Source: Pseudomaricurvus sp965656525
GTDB lineage: Bacteria; Pseudomonadota; Gammaproteobacteria; Pseudomonadales; Cellvibrionaceae
DNA: 64,000 nucleotides
Assembly: GCA_965656525.1 (NCBI GenBank)
Contig: CBFHKY010000011.1
Coordinates: forward strand, 1 to 64,000
Reading direction: 5' to 3'
Shown here: positions 28,484 to 37,656 of the stretch, one piece after another
Numbering within the stretch: position 1 is the first letter of the stretch
How the letters are laid out: every line of letters starts with the position of its first letter
The notes under the pieces: model-generated
Database searches by the model: none
Seen by the model: the letters and a program-made list of their open reading frames with translations, nothing else
Told to the model about the DNA's origin: nothing
Position numbers and translations under genes: made by a program

Positions 28484-28847
28484 AAAGGTGGTCCGTCAAT
28501 TCTTCTAAGGCTTGCCTTAAATCTTCTTCACTGAATGGCTTCAACAAGAAACCGTTAGCACCTTTTTCTAAAGCTTCGATACCTGTAGCCTCATCAGACA
28601 AAGCCGACACCACTAAAATCAAAACCTCTGGGTTCAGGGCAACCAACGCTTCGATACAAGCTATGCCGTCCATTTCTGGCATGGTCAAATCCATGGTAAC
28701 CACATCGGGTACAAACTGCTTATATTTTTCTACGGCATCTTTACCGCTTGAGGCAATAGCCACCACTTCAAAGCGGCTGTTGTCGTTGGCACGTTGAATC
28801 TTTGAGCGGATGATATTTGAATCATCCACGACCATCAGTTTTAACAT
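28476..28847 (-). CDS. CheY-like response regulator
   Basis: 123 aa, receiver domain only. Acidic pocket in MVVDDS, phospho-acceptor aspartate in VVTMDLTMPEMDG, the Ser/Thr switch in VVSALS and the lysine in FLLKPFS are all present, so it should be phosphorylated. ATG at 28847 follows GAGG by 5 nt. It lies between the CheA-like kinase gene (9-nt gap) and cheX (overlap). With no output domain it must act by protein contact. Confidence 0.92.
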   Translation of the reverse strand: MLKLMVVDDSNIIRSKIQRANDNSRFEVVAIASSGKDAVEKYKQFVPDVVTMDLTMPEMDGIACIEALVALNPEVLILVVSALSDEATGIEALEKGANGFLLKPFSEEDLRQALEELTDHLYV

Positions 28848-28856
28848 AACCACCTC

Positions 28857-30959
28857 TTAAGCTGCTTCGCGCAGCACTTGAAACGTTTCGGGTAAAGTAA
28901 TCAAGAAGGTGCTGCCTTGGCCTTTGCGAGAGCTGATGGTGATTTTCCCACCAATGCTTTTCACCATTTCTCGCAAGGCATGCAAACCGACACCTCGACC
29001 AGCGTCTTCATCCACATCGGACTTGGTAGAAAAGTCTGGATGAAAAATGAGCGCCGTTATTTGTCGGCCATCCATCTGATCTAATTCAACCTCTGTAAAT
29101 AAGCCTTTTTCAAGGGCAACCTGACGAATCTTCTCAACATTCACACCTTCGCCATCGTCTTCAACACTGAGCTGAAACTCACCATTGCGACGTTTCACTA
29201 AATGAATAACCACTTGTCCTGTTTCTGATTTCTGTGAGGCTATTCGATCGTCAGTAGGTTCAATACCGTGACTTACCGCATTGCGAACCAACTGAATAAC
29301 CATGGTGTTGAGTACACTGAAAGAATTACCGCTAAGATCATGATCATTAAAGCCCGAGCACACCAACTCGACTGACTTAGCTTGCCGCTGCGCGGCTCTC
29401 TCGGCCAAATCAGCTACGTGTGCCATAGAGACGATTTTCTTCTCTGATTCTTTGCCTTTACCTGCCGCCGTCAAGCTAACACCCGACATTTTTTCAACCA
29501 ACCGATGCGTGCCTTCTGTCTGCTGAATCAAGCGTTCCAACTGAACCGCCAATGACAAAAAGTCGTTACCCGAAAGCTCTGAGCGGTTGCTTAATTCTGT
29601 TAACTGGCTTTCAAAGGTATGAGCTAAATCCACAAACTGCGTCAGATCTAATGATGAAGCTTCTCCTTTGTAGTTATGAATAAAGCTGTAAATTTTGTTC
29701 AACTTTTCACGGTACTGCGCTGTTGTTTTAACTTGCGACTTCAATAAAAGGTTAATTTGGTTGAATGTCGACTGACTATTATTCAAAAACATTTTTAGCA
29801 TGTCGCTATTGCTATTAACAATCACCGACAGCATTTCCAACTGTTCTTGCCCCTGCAATCGAGCTATATCCAATTCTTTCGCCAGCTGTACTTGTCGCGA
29901 TATATCCATAACGGTCACAAGCACGTGTACAATCTGATTATCTTGTACGACTCGCGAGAAGGTGAAACTTAAATGTTTGCTGGTGTAGGAGCCATCAACA
30001 CTAGGAATATGGGCGTCCACTTGACGCAATGGATTAAGATCAACCAACAGCTTTTGTTTTTTGCGTGGATCAAACAATAATCGAACATAACTTTGGGTGG
30101 TAGCGAGATCTTTTTCTGAAACGATATTCTTTAGATAATCTGACAACAACTCATCGTGCGAATGATCTCGACCAAAAATTCGGGATAATTCACCCGAGCT
30201 TTGATCGCCGATACGAAAGTCCTTGTCCAATAAAAACAAGCCTTCGTTAACTGTGTCCAGAATTTCACGTGTTTGCTTCTGAGCGGCTTCTATTTTTTCA
30301 TCGGATTCACGCAACTGTCTTAAGAAGTGGAACATAATGATGAAAAAATTAATCACAGCCAGTGTAATACCCACCGTTTGAATCCAGCGTAAGCGCGTTG
30401 CTTTTGAGCTGGCCACACTTTCTAGATCAATGGTGAGCTGGTTCATCAACGTCAACAGTGCCAAGTTGTTTTCACGACCGTAAGCTATGGCGTCGTCGAG
30501 TTGTGCAGAAAACTCGACCAAGTCGGTTTTGTCTGTCGCCATTAGCTGGTTCAATTGGCTGTAGAAAGGCTGCCAGATCACTTTGGCCTCTCTTACGGCA
30601 ACGATGCTTGCAGGAGACTGCACTGGCTCTAGCGTAACTGGCGTACCTGATGCGCCGCTCGTTGCACCGCCCACATCAAAAGCTTGTAAGGTGGTATCAA
30701 ACAAGTTCATCGTGAACTGTAACTCGTCCATGGAGGCATCTATTTCACCGACCGCCTCCCCCTGAGCCTTCGTATCCAATAACGCTTTCATCATCCGTTG
30801 CGACAACATCCGTTGGCGGCCGGCAATGTTCACACCTTCCGCATCCGCTGAAATTTCAAATGAAATATAAAAATTCATCATCAATACAGAAGCGTCCAGC
30901 AGCAGAAACAGCGCAATTGAGACAATAATTCCTTTGTACTTCCCAAAATCAAACTTCAT
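28857..30959 (-). CDS. CheA-like histidine kinase with PilJ-type membrane sensor
   Basis: 700 aa. TM1 about 12-32; periplasmic type IV pili methyl-accepting-like domain with NIAGRQRMLSQRMMKAL; TM2 about 194-214; a PAS-like domain about 228-350; a helical Hpt-like segment with H428 in FIHNYKGEAS; then a CheA-type ATPase domain with N-box RNAVSHGIE (560-567), DDGEG (601-605) and GRGVGL. There is no CheW-like regulatory domain, so it senses directly and does not need a receptor array. Cotranscribed with the CheY and CheX genes below it; a sigma-54 promoter match lies about 77 bp upstream. Confidence 0.87.
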   Translation of the reverse strand: MKFDFGKYKGIIVSIALFLLLDASVLMMNFYISFEISADAEGVNIAGRQRMLSQRMMKALLDTKAQGEAVGEIDASMDELQFTMNLFDTTLQAFDVGGATSGASGTPVTLEPVQSPASIVAVREAKVIWQPFYSQLNQLMATDKTDLVEFSAQLDDAIAYGRENNLALLTLMNQLTIDLESVASSKATRLRWIQTVGITLAVINFFIIMFHFLRQLRESDEKIEAAQKQTREILDTVNEGLFLLDKDFRIGDQSSGELSRIFGRDHSHDELLSDYLKNIVSEKDLATTQSYVRLLFDPRKKQKLLVDLNPLRQVDAHIPSVDGSYTSKHLSFTFSRVVQDNQIVHVLVTVMDISRQVQLAKELDIARLQGQEQLEMLSVIVNSNSDMLKMFLNNSQSTFNQINLLLKSQVKTTAQYREKLNKIYSFIHNYKGEASSLDLTQFVDLAHTFESQLTELSNRSELSGNDFLSLAVQLERLIQQTEGTHRLVEKMSGVSLTAAGKGKESEKKIVSMAHVADLAERAAQRQAKSVELVCSGFNDHDLSGNSFSVLNTMVIQLVRNAVSHGIEPTDDRIASQKSETGQVVIHLVKRRNGEFQLSVEDDGEGVNVEKIRQVALEKGLFTEVELDQMDGRQITALIFHPDFSTKSDVDEDAGRGVGLHALREMVKSIGGKITISSRKGQGSTFLITLPETFQVLREAA

Positions 30960-31323
30960 ATCGAAAACCTTCCTTCACAGACGCTAGAGCGGATTTGTCT
31001 TTTAGATACTGACTCCGGCTTTAATCATCTGCAGAGCAAGTAGTGTGCCCAAAAAAGAGTCGGTTGATTCAATACTGCAGATTTCCTGATGAATGCGCCC
31101 CGAAAAAATCACCAAATAAGCGCAGGCCAGATAAAGACAGTGCGCCCAGTGAACGACAAAAGAAAAAGTACGCCTTCAATATGAATCACCATTAACCCAA
31201 AAGGCACCAACATAAGACTTTAAAATATTTAAAAGATGCTTATTTATGGGCGAGACATTAAAAACGGCACCAAATTGAAACAGAAAGCCGAAGAGGGGAA
31301 GGAGTAATAAAGGTAACTGAGTA
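30960..31323. other. 364-bp intergenic region upstream of the CheA-like operon
   Basis: Non-coding on both strands. It separates the sortase-system kinase from the CheA-like operon on the same strand, and contains the sigma-54 promoter match described separately. The distal part (31141-31320) is AT-rich and could hold activator sites, none of which I can define. Confidence 0.6.
31036..31049 (-). promoter_or_regulatory. Sigma-54 promoter of the CheA-like operon
   Basis: On the minus strand the bases read GGCACACTACTTGC: the invariant GG and GC are exactly spaced, -24 is GGCAC and -12 is TTGC. Transcription would begin near 31025, leaving a leader of about 65 nt before the kinase ATG. Confidence 0.65.
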
Positions 31324-33507
31324 TTAGCCTGAAGAAATAGGCAATAGAATACGGAACATCACACCGGATAAGTCTTCTCGGTTTTGAGCAATCACTTGGC
31401 CACGATGGAACTCAGCTACCAGTTTAACGATGTGTAAACCGAGCCCTAGGTGTATTTTTTCTCCCGAATCGATATTCGCTTGGCTCTCTCGCAGTGACAC
31501 TAAGGATTCAAACAGCTCGTCTTGCATGACCGTTGGCAATAAAGGGCCATCGTTGCTGACTCGAATTTCAAGCCCCTTGGCATAATGCAATAACTGCACA
31601 CTAATCTCACCACCCAGAGGGCAATAATCCGCAGCGTTGTCGATCAGCTTATCCAGCATTTGTACCAGCAATTCAGGCGCCACTAACAATTTAATTGACG
31701 CTAGTGGTGGCGCAACAGACCAACGAATTTTATGCCCTGGCAACAGATCCTGATACGCGGCTGTCACACTGGCCAACATTGATGCCAGTGGAACTTCTTC
31801 GAGTTCAGCCTGACGAATGGCCTCCTCTATGCGACTGGCCGAACTCATCGCCGTTAATATCCCAGAGAGCCGCTCACTGCCTTGGAGTGCTCTTTGGGCA
31901 AAAACGTTAGCAGAGTCACTAAGAGGCTCTTGATCAAGGTTATCCAGCGAGGTTCGAATCACTGCTAATGGGGTGCGCAGCTCGTGAGAAAGCTTATTGG
32001 CCAATGTTTTCAAGTAATCGTTATAGTGCTTTAAGCGCACTAACATTTGATAATAATGTCGCGATAACTGGCCGACTTCATCCTGCACACTAGAAGGCTT
32101 AAACGGTATCTCAACCTGGCCTTTATCCCCCACTGCAGCAGAGACCTGATGACTGAGCGTCTTAATCCGCCACGACAGTACCGAAGCAAACGCCAGTAAG
32201 CCACCACCTGCAATCAACACCGCCAGCAGCGTGTATAACAGCAATCGATAAAATGCTGTATGCGTAAGAGCCAGCATTTGATCACTGCTTTGTGCAGCCA
32301 AGACCACACCTAATAGCTCGCCTTGATCATTGTGAACTGCGAGCGCTACACGTCCTACTGGGCGACCTTGGTGTTCATACCAAGCGGCACCGCTGCCAAA
32401 CGCTTCGGCACGCTGAACCTCTGGGCTACGAATAAAACCGGAGACGCCCTTCTGAGACAAATTTGGCATCTGCGCTTCTTTTAATAACCACCGATACAAA
32501 CGCGCTTGCCACGCAGGCAAGTCGGATGCGACGTCAGCCGACCCCGCCAAGCCGCCAGCTTCCATAACCAACCCTGAATTTGGAGCCACCAATTGCAGTT
32601 GCAAGTCAGGCCTAGCAAAAATATCCACCGCGGCCTGCAAACGATCACTTCTCAGTAGCCAAAATGGCGGGGCATCGTCGGGCCCGATATTACCCAGCCA
32701 TTCGGCAGGCTGGCTCTTTCGCGCTCGGCCCATTGGTTGGATGCGGCTATCCAAGGGGGTATTTCGATTTACCCAGGCCACCCCCAAATACTCGCTAACC
32801 AACGACTGAGGCAGGCGCAATTCGATTTGAAAACCGTTTGAATGTTCCTGCCAGACCCCTTGAAGGCGTGCTTCCTGTTGCGGGAAAGCCATATCAGCAT
32901 CTTGATACACGGCGGTTAACAACCCTGGCGCACTGGCTGACAATACATAGTCGCGTAAGCGGCCATCCGCCAAACGGGTGCGCAAACGTAAATGATCCCC
33001 GCTGGCTAATGGGTCGAGCGAAGGGTTGTGATAAACAATGTGATGATCTGTAGTGGAAGCAAACAGCCACAGGTTCTGATCCCGCACGCCGAGCGATAAG
33101 CTCATGCGCGGTTCAGTGGTGGCCACCGTTTGATGGTCAATCGCGTCATAGCCGTTATTGTGCTCGTCCACGGTATGCTTTGCCGCAGTCGTTAGCGGAG
33201 GGTAATGTCTTGGGCTTTTGTGCCAATAGCGCCATTCATCTTCATAACCGTCTAGCAGGGGGTCTACCACTAATGGCTGCGCATACAAGGAGCGACTGCT
33301 GTCGGCTCGCCAGCGAGGCTGTGCCAGCTCTTCCAGCAGCGTTTGCTCACTGGCCAAGCGACTGACTACCGCCTGAGCCGTTGCTTTCAACGACTGCAAC
33401 TGACCAAAACGCATGGCAGCATCCATTTCCTGTACGTACTGATACCCCGCCCAAGGCAGACAAAGAGTCAGTAGACTCACCAGCAATAATTGACGACGAA
33501 GGTTCAT
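31324..33507 (-). CDS. pdsS: Proteobacterial dedicated sortase system histidine kinase
   Basis: 727 aa. TM near the N-terminus; a large periplasmic region that contains a CBM9-like beta sandwich (VDPLLDGYEDEWRYW, then SLGVRDQNLWLFASTTDH and GDHLRLRTRL); a second TM (about residues 413-435); HAMP; a HisKA box SHELRTPLAVIR; and an ATPase domain with DNAADYCPLG and LGLGLHIVKL. The pairing with an OmpR-type regulator and a divergent sortase/target pair identifies it as the kinase of the dedicated sortase system (the TIGRFAM marine_sort group). It probably senses an envelope ligand through the CBM9-like part. Confidence 0.88.
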   Translation of the reverse strand: MNLRRQLLLVSLLTLCLPWAGYQYVQEMDAAMRFGQLQSLKATAQAVVSRLASEQTLLEELAQPRWRADSSRSLYAQPLVVDPLLDGYEDEWRYWHKSPRHYPPLTTAAKHTVDEHNNGYDAIDHQTVATTEPRMSLSLGVRDQNLWLFASTTDHHIVYHNPSLDPLASGDHLRLRTRLADGRLRDYVLSASAPGLLTAVYQDADMAFPQQEARLQGVWQEHSNGFQIELRLPQSLVSEYLGVAWVNRNTPLDSRIQPMGRARKSQPAEWLGNIGPDDAPPFWLLRSDRLQAAVDIFARPDLQLQLVAPNSGLVMEAGGLAGSADVASDLPAWQARLYRWLLKEAQMPNLSQKGVSGFIRSPEVQRAEAFGSGAAWYEHQGRPVGRVALAVHNDQGELLGVVLAAQSSDQMLALTHTAFYRLLLYTLLAVLIAGGGLLAFASVLSWRIKTLSHQVSAAVGDKGQVEIPFKPSSVQDEVGQLSRHYYQMLVRLKHYNDYLKTLANKLSHELRTPLAVIRTSLDNLDQEPLSDSANVFAQRALQGSERLSGILTAMSSASRIEEAIRQAELEEVPLASMLASVTAAYQDLLPGHKIRWSVAPPLASIKLLVAPELLVQMLDKLIDNAADYCPLGGEISVQLLHYAKGLEIRVSNDGPLLPTVMQDELFESLVSLRESQANIDSGEKIHLGLGLHIVKLVAEFHRGQVIAQNREDLSGVMFRILLPISSG

Positions 33508-33588
33508 AGAGCAGCAGTTTTCAGAGCAAAGAGGGTTTTAATACCACAAATGTATCACCAGAACGCACCAGTGTTTGTGTACTGGCCA

Positions 33589-34290
33589 CTAAGATGCGTG
33601 AAGCCAGCGATAGCCCATGCCATACACCGTTTCAACAGACTCAAACGCAGGATCAATACGCATGAATTTTTTGCGAATGCGTTTGATGTGCGAGGTGATG
33701 GTGTTGTCATCCAGCACCACATTCGCCGCATCCATCAGTTGCTGGCGATTTTTGACGTGTCCAGGGTGACGCGCCAAAGCGTGTACAACCCACAATTCCG
33801 TGACCGTCAGATCAACACGAACCTCATTCCAATGTGCGCTCATACGATCCATATTGAGTAACAATGGCCCGCGCTGCAAACACTCTTCCGTCTTGGGGCC
33901 AGACCGATTCAAGAGCGCATCAACACGCCGAAATAAAGCGACGATACGCGCCAGCATGTGTGGCTGGCTAATGTCTTTGGTGAGGTAATCATCAGCCCCC
34001 AAACGCAAACCAGACACTACGTCAAAATCGCTATCCCGTGCTGTAAGAAAAATAATCGGTAACTCCGGCGCCATTGCACGCAGGTCGCGGCACAAATCAA
34101 AACCACCTTCCACATCATCACCTAAGCCAACATCAATAATGGCTAGATCGGGTAGCTGATCGCGAAACGCCGCCATCGCTGGTGCCCGAGCGGAATACAA
34201 GGACACGTCGTACCCCTGTCGCATCAGCGCATCGCGATAATTTTCCGCAATGGCCAATTCATCTTCCACAACTGCGATATGTCGTCCCAT
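33589..34290 (-). CDS. pdsR: Proteobacterial dedicated sortase system response regulator
   Basis: 233 aa OmpR-type regulator. Acidic pocket in AVVEDE, phospho-aspartate in LAIIDVGLGDD, switch Thr in FLTARD and the conserved lysine in YLTKDIS; the C-terminal winged helix ends with SVETVYGMGYRWL. The ATG at 34290 follows GAGGA; the longer frame to 34434 would run into the target gene's promoter. The divergent spacer of 161 bp to the target gene is where it most likely acts. Confidence 0.92.
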   Translation of the reverse strand: MGRHIAVVEDELAIAENYRDALMRQGYDVSLYSARAPAMAAFRDQLPDLAIIDVGLGDDVEGGFDLCRDLRAMAPELPIIFLTARDSDFDVVSGLRLGADDYLTKDISQPHMLARIVALFRRVDALLNRSGPKTEECLQRGPLLLNMDRMSAHWNEVRVDLTVTELWVVHALARHPGHVKNRQQLMDAANVVLDDNTITSHIKRIRKKFMRIDPAFESVETVYGMGYRWLHAS

Positions 34291-34451
34291 GTATTTATTC
34301 CTCGATATCGATGCCGCATTGTAACGGATTAAAAATGCCGCGCGCGGCACTTGCCATAATTCATCACAATTGATCAGCCCACCACCACAGTTGCGTCCAT
34401 CAAGCGACGATTTTGACCTGTTCAATAACCTCACTATTGAGGAGAACCGCT

Positions 34452-36800
34452 ATGTGCTTTGATTCACCCCGTATCCCTAAACACCAAATTCTGTCAGACA
34501 ACCCTTACGCCAGTGGTGGACCATACCGACAAAAAACACTGTGGAAGCGTCGCTTGTGGTTAGGTGGGTTAATGCTCGCCAGCCTTATCATCGCCTCGAT
34601 CTGGCTGGCTGAACACAGCCGCGCCGATGAAACAACCGCTCAAGGGTCTGGCCAATTGCTGCTCACCACGACCGACGGGGTCAATAAAAGTGCCCTGATC
34701 CTAAAGACAGAAGCTGAGTTGACCATTCAAGGTATGGTGATACATACCACCTTTAAACAAAGCTTCAAGAACACCAGCGACACCCAATGGGCAGAGGGAG
34801 TATACGTATTCCCACTTCCGGATACCGCCGCCATCAGCAAGATGCGCATGCAGATTGGTGAGCGCGTGATTGAAGGTATCATAAAAGAAAAGGGGGCAGC
34901 CAAAACGCAATATGAAAAAGCCAAAGCCACGGGCAAAACCGTCAGCCTTGTAACCCAGCAACGTCCTAACCTGTTTACTCAAAAAGTGGCTAATATAGGC
35001 CCCGGTGAAACGGTGAGCATTACACTGGCCTATACCGATACCGCTCGTTACGACCAAGGGGTATTCAGCACTCGCCTGCCCACCACTTTAACGCCGCGCT
35101 ATGTGCCGGGTACTGTCGCGCCTCAGGCCGGGCATGTCGATTCTCCTGACGATATGCCATTGCAAGACACGCCGTCCAACTACCGCGCGCCCGAAAAGAC
35201 GGCGCTTTTATTGTCGCCTCAAAACAGCCCTTGGGGATGGGCTTTGCCCACGGATCAAGTGCCTGATGCGGATCAGATTACACCACCGCAAATGCCTTCC
35301 GGCATGCTAGCACAGACTCACCAGCTCTCTCTAAGCGTCAATTTACAGGCAGGCCTGCCCTTGCAGTCCATCACTAGCCCTTACCATGATCTGGTCGTAG
35401 AAAAGCACGGTGCCGAACATCGTATCCGAACTCGTCAACCTACGATTTCCATGGATCGTGATTTTGTCCTGCAGTGGCAACCCGTTTCAGGTCAAAACCC
35501 GCAAGCCGCTGTTTTTATAGAGAGCCAGCAAGCCCACGACTACGCCATGGTCATGTTACTGCCGCCACAGCCTTCTTCATCGACAACAGAATTCACCACA
35601 ACTCTTCCGCGCGACAGCCTTTTTATCATTGATACATCGGGTTCTATGGGCGGCAATTCTATCCAGCAAGCGAAAAAAAGCCTGCTACTGGCATTGGACC
35701 GTTTGAAACCACAAGACCACTTTAATGTTATTGAATTCAACTCCCGCTATCGCAAGCTGTTTAGCAACTCCCTAGTGGCCACAGAAGAAACCGTGCGCCG
35801 CGCCAAAAGTTTTGTTCGCAGTTTAGAGGCTGGTGGTGGCACCGAAATGGCAGCCGCATTACAAGCGGCATTAAATACTCCAGAGATCGGTGACGACAGC
35901 GTCAGACAGATCGTTTTTATCACCGATGGTAGCGTCGGTAACGAAGCCGCGCTGTTTCAACTGATTCACCAGCAACTCCATAGCGCGCGTTTGTTTACCG
36001 TAGGCATTGGCTCTGCTCCCAACACCCACTTTATGCGCAAAGCTGCACATTTTGGTCGTGGGACTTTTACTCACATTGGCAGCACCGATGAAGTGGCACA
36101 CAAGATGAACCAACTGTTTAACAAATTGGAAAGTCCACAACTGCACAACATCAACGTCCGCTGGCCCGACGGTTTAACCGTGGAACAAAATCCTCATCGA
36201 GTGCCGGATTTGTACCAAGGGGAACCCTTACTGATCAAGGCACGCTTAGATCGCTTACCCGCCACAGGCATACAGCTTGAGATTACAGGTCAAGCTCATT
36301 CTCATTCATCGTCACTCTCACCCAAGCAGCCACCCTCATCCAAGCAGTCGCCCACGTGGCATCAATCGCTTACTCTGCTGCCCAATACAAACCATCCGCA
36401 ATCGGGTATTGCACAACTCTGGGCACGGCAACAAATCAGTGATCTATTGGATGAAAAAGCATTAGGCGCAAATGCTGACGCTATTCGTGCGCGAGTATTA
36501 CCTCTCGCCTTGCGTCACCAATTACTGTCCCCTTACACAAGTTTTATTGCTGAAGACACAACGCCGCGACGCCCTACCAGCACAAACAATCATAGTGAGC
36601 AAAAGCAAACCCAAAATCTAAAAACAAAAACACTACACACACAGGCGGTAGGCAATCAAACACCTGTGGGGCAGGTACCATTGAATCTACCCAAAACCGC
36701 TACTACAGGCCCCTTGCACCTATTACTAGGCGCACTGTGTTTACTTGCGTTAGCCGCCTTATCTCTGCCCGCATTTTGGCGGCGTGGAGTACAACCATGA
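34452..36800 (+). CDS. Sortase target: VIT/VWA surface protein with LPXTG-like tail
   Basis: 782 aa. TM or signal near residues 30-50; VIT domain (about 70-200) with FPLPDTAAISKM and IKEKGAAKTQYEKAK; VWA domain with a complete MIDAS start DTSGS (D394) and FITDGS; a Ser/Lys/Gln-rich linker; then a C-terminal sorting signal made of LPKTA (from about 746), a hydrophobic helix and the basic end RRGVQP. This is the single substrate of the adjacent sortase. ATG at 34452 follows GAGGAGA. It overlaps the sortase gene by 4 bp (ATGA). Confidence 0.93.
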   Translation: MCFDSPRIPKHQILSDNPYASGGPYRQKTLWKRRLWLGGLMLASLIIASIWLAEHSRADETTAQGSGQLLLTTTDGVNKSALILKTEAELTIQGMVIHTTFKQSFKNTSDTQWAEGVYVFPLPDTAAISKMRMQIGERVIEGIIKEKGAAKTQYEKAKATGKTVSLVTQQRPNLFTQKVANIGPGETVSITLAYTDTARYDQGVFSTRLPTTLTPRYVPGTVAPQAGHVDSPDDMPLQDTPSNYRAPEKTALLLSPQNSPWGWALPTDQVPDADQITPPQMPSGMLAQTHQLSLSVNLQAGLPLQSITSPYHDLVVEKHGAEHRIRTRQPTISMDRDFVLQWQPVSGQNPQAAVFIESQQAHDYAMVMLLPPQPSSSTTEFTTTLPRDSLFIIDTSGSMGGNSIQQAKKSLLLALDRLKPQDHFNVIEFNSRYRKLFSNSLVATEETVRRAKSFVRSLEAGGGTEMAAALQAALNTPEIGDDSVRQIVFITDGSVGNEAALFQLIHQQLHSARLFTVGIGSAPNTHFMRKAAHFGRGTFTHIGSTDEVAHKMNQLFNKLESPQLHNINVRWPDGLTVEQNPHRVPDLYQGEPLLIKARLDRLPATGIQLEITGQAHSHSSSLSPKQPPSSKQSPTWHQSLTLLPNTNHPQSGIAQLWARQQISDLLDEKALGANADAIRARVLPLALRHQLLSPYTSFIAEDTTPRRPTSTNNHSEQKQTQNLKTKTLHTQAVGNQTPVGQVPLNLPKTATTGPLHLLLGALCLLALAALSLPAFWRRGVQP

Positions 36801-37459
36801 GCCCAGTAAACACCTTACGCAATAAACCCTTCAGAGTGTGGCTGTCGGCTATTTTATTGGGGTTCATGTTTTGGCAGTGGGGGCAAGCCAGTTGGATTTA
36901 TATTAAAGCCACGTTGGCGCAGCACTTAATTCAGCAGGCATGGCAAAAAACACTGATCGAGCCAAACCGTATTCACAAACCCTGGCCGTGGGCCGACACA
37001 TGGCCTGTTGCTCGCCTTCAGGTGCCGCACCTGAATCAGGATCTGTATGTGCTGAGCGGAATACAAGGTAACGCCTTAGCGTTTGGCCCAGGTTATCAAA
37101 ATGTGTCTGCAAACCGTGAGGCATTGAATCCTCTTTCATCCACTCCTGCACCCAGTAACGAGGCCACACTGTTAATTGGTGGTCACCGCGATACGCACTT
37201 TCGTTTTCTACAACACTTACAAGCGGGGGATGCCGTTCATCTACAAGACAGCCAGAGCCGTTGGCACCACTACGAAGTAGAAGGGGCTAACGTTGTCGAT
37301 AGTCGCCAACCCTATTTCGCCCCTGCGCAGCCACAGCTATTGTTGGTCACTTGCTACCCTTTTTCAGCCTTGACGTCTGGGCCGCAACGGTATGTGGTTA
37401 GCGCAACGCCTTGGCCTTTATTAAAAGTAACCAACGCCAATAAAAGCATTAGCCTGTAA
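36797..37459 (+). CDS. Class GN sortase of the dedicated proteobacterial system
   Basis: 220 aa transpeptidase anchored by an N-terminal helix (about residues 15-35). The catalytic triad is H130 in GGHRDTHF, C186 in LVTCYPF and R198 in GPQRYVV. It is expected to cut the LPKTA motif of the upstream target and join it to an unknown acceptor. The ATGA overlap with the target gene forces joint translation. Confidence 0.93.
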   Translation: MSPVNTLRNKPFRVWLSAILLGFMFWQWGQASWIYIKATLAQHLIQQAWQKTLIEPNRIHKPWPWADTWPVARLQVPHLNQDLYVLSGIQGNALAFGPGYQNVSANREALNPLSSTPAPSNEATLLIGGHRDTHFRFLQHLQAGDAVHLQDSQSRWHHYEVEGANVVDSRQPYFAPAQPQLLLVTCYPFSALTSGPQRYVVSATPWPLLKVTNANKSISL

Positions 37460-37656
37460 AAAGCCTAAGTTTATGAGCATTGTTGAAGCAGGTTTTTTAT
37501 TTTTTGCACCAATAAAAATCAAAGTAAAAACAGAGCAACATTATCTATTAAAAAATGTTCATATAGGCATGGTTTAATGACTCTGGTGACGATAGCCTAG
37601 AGACAGAATGATGTGCGGTAAAACCAGAATTTAGTAGACGACAAGGAGTATTCATT

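Noticed and set aside
37440..37510. Possible terminator after the sortase gene
   Set aside because: There is a T-rich stretch, but I could find only a 4-bp stem before it.
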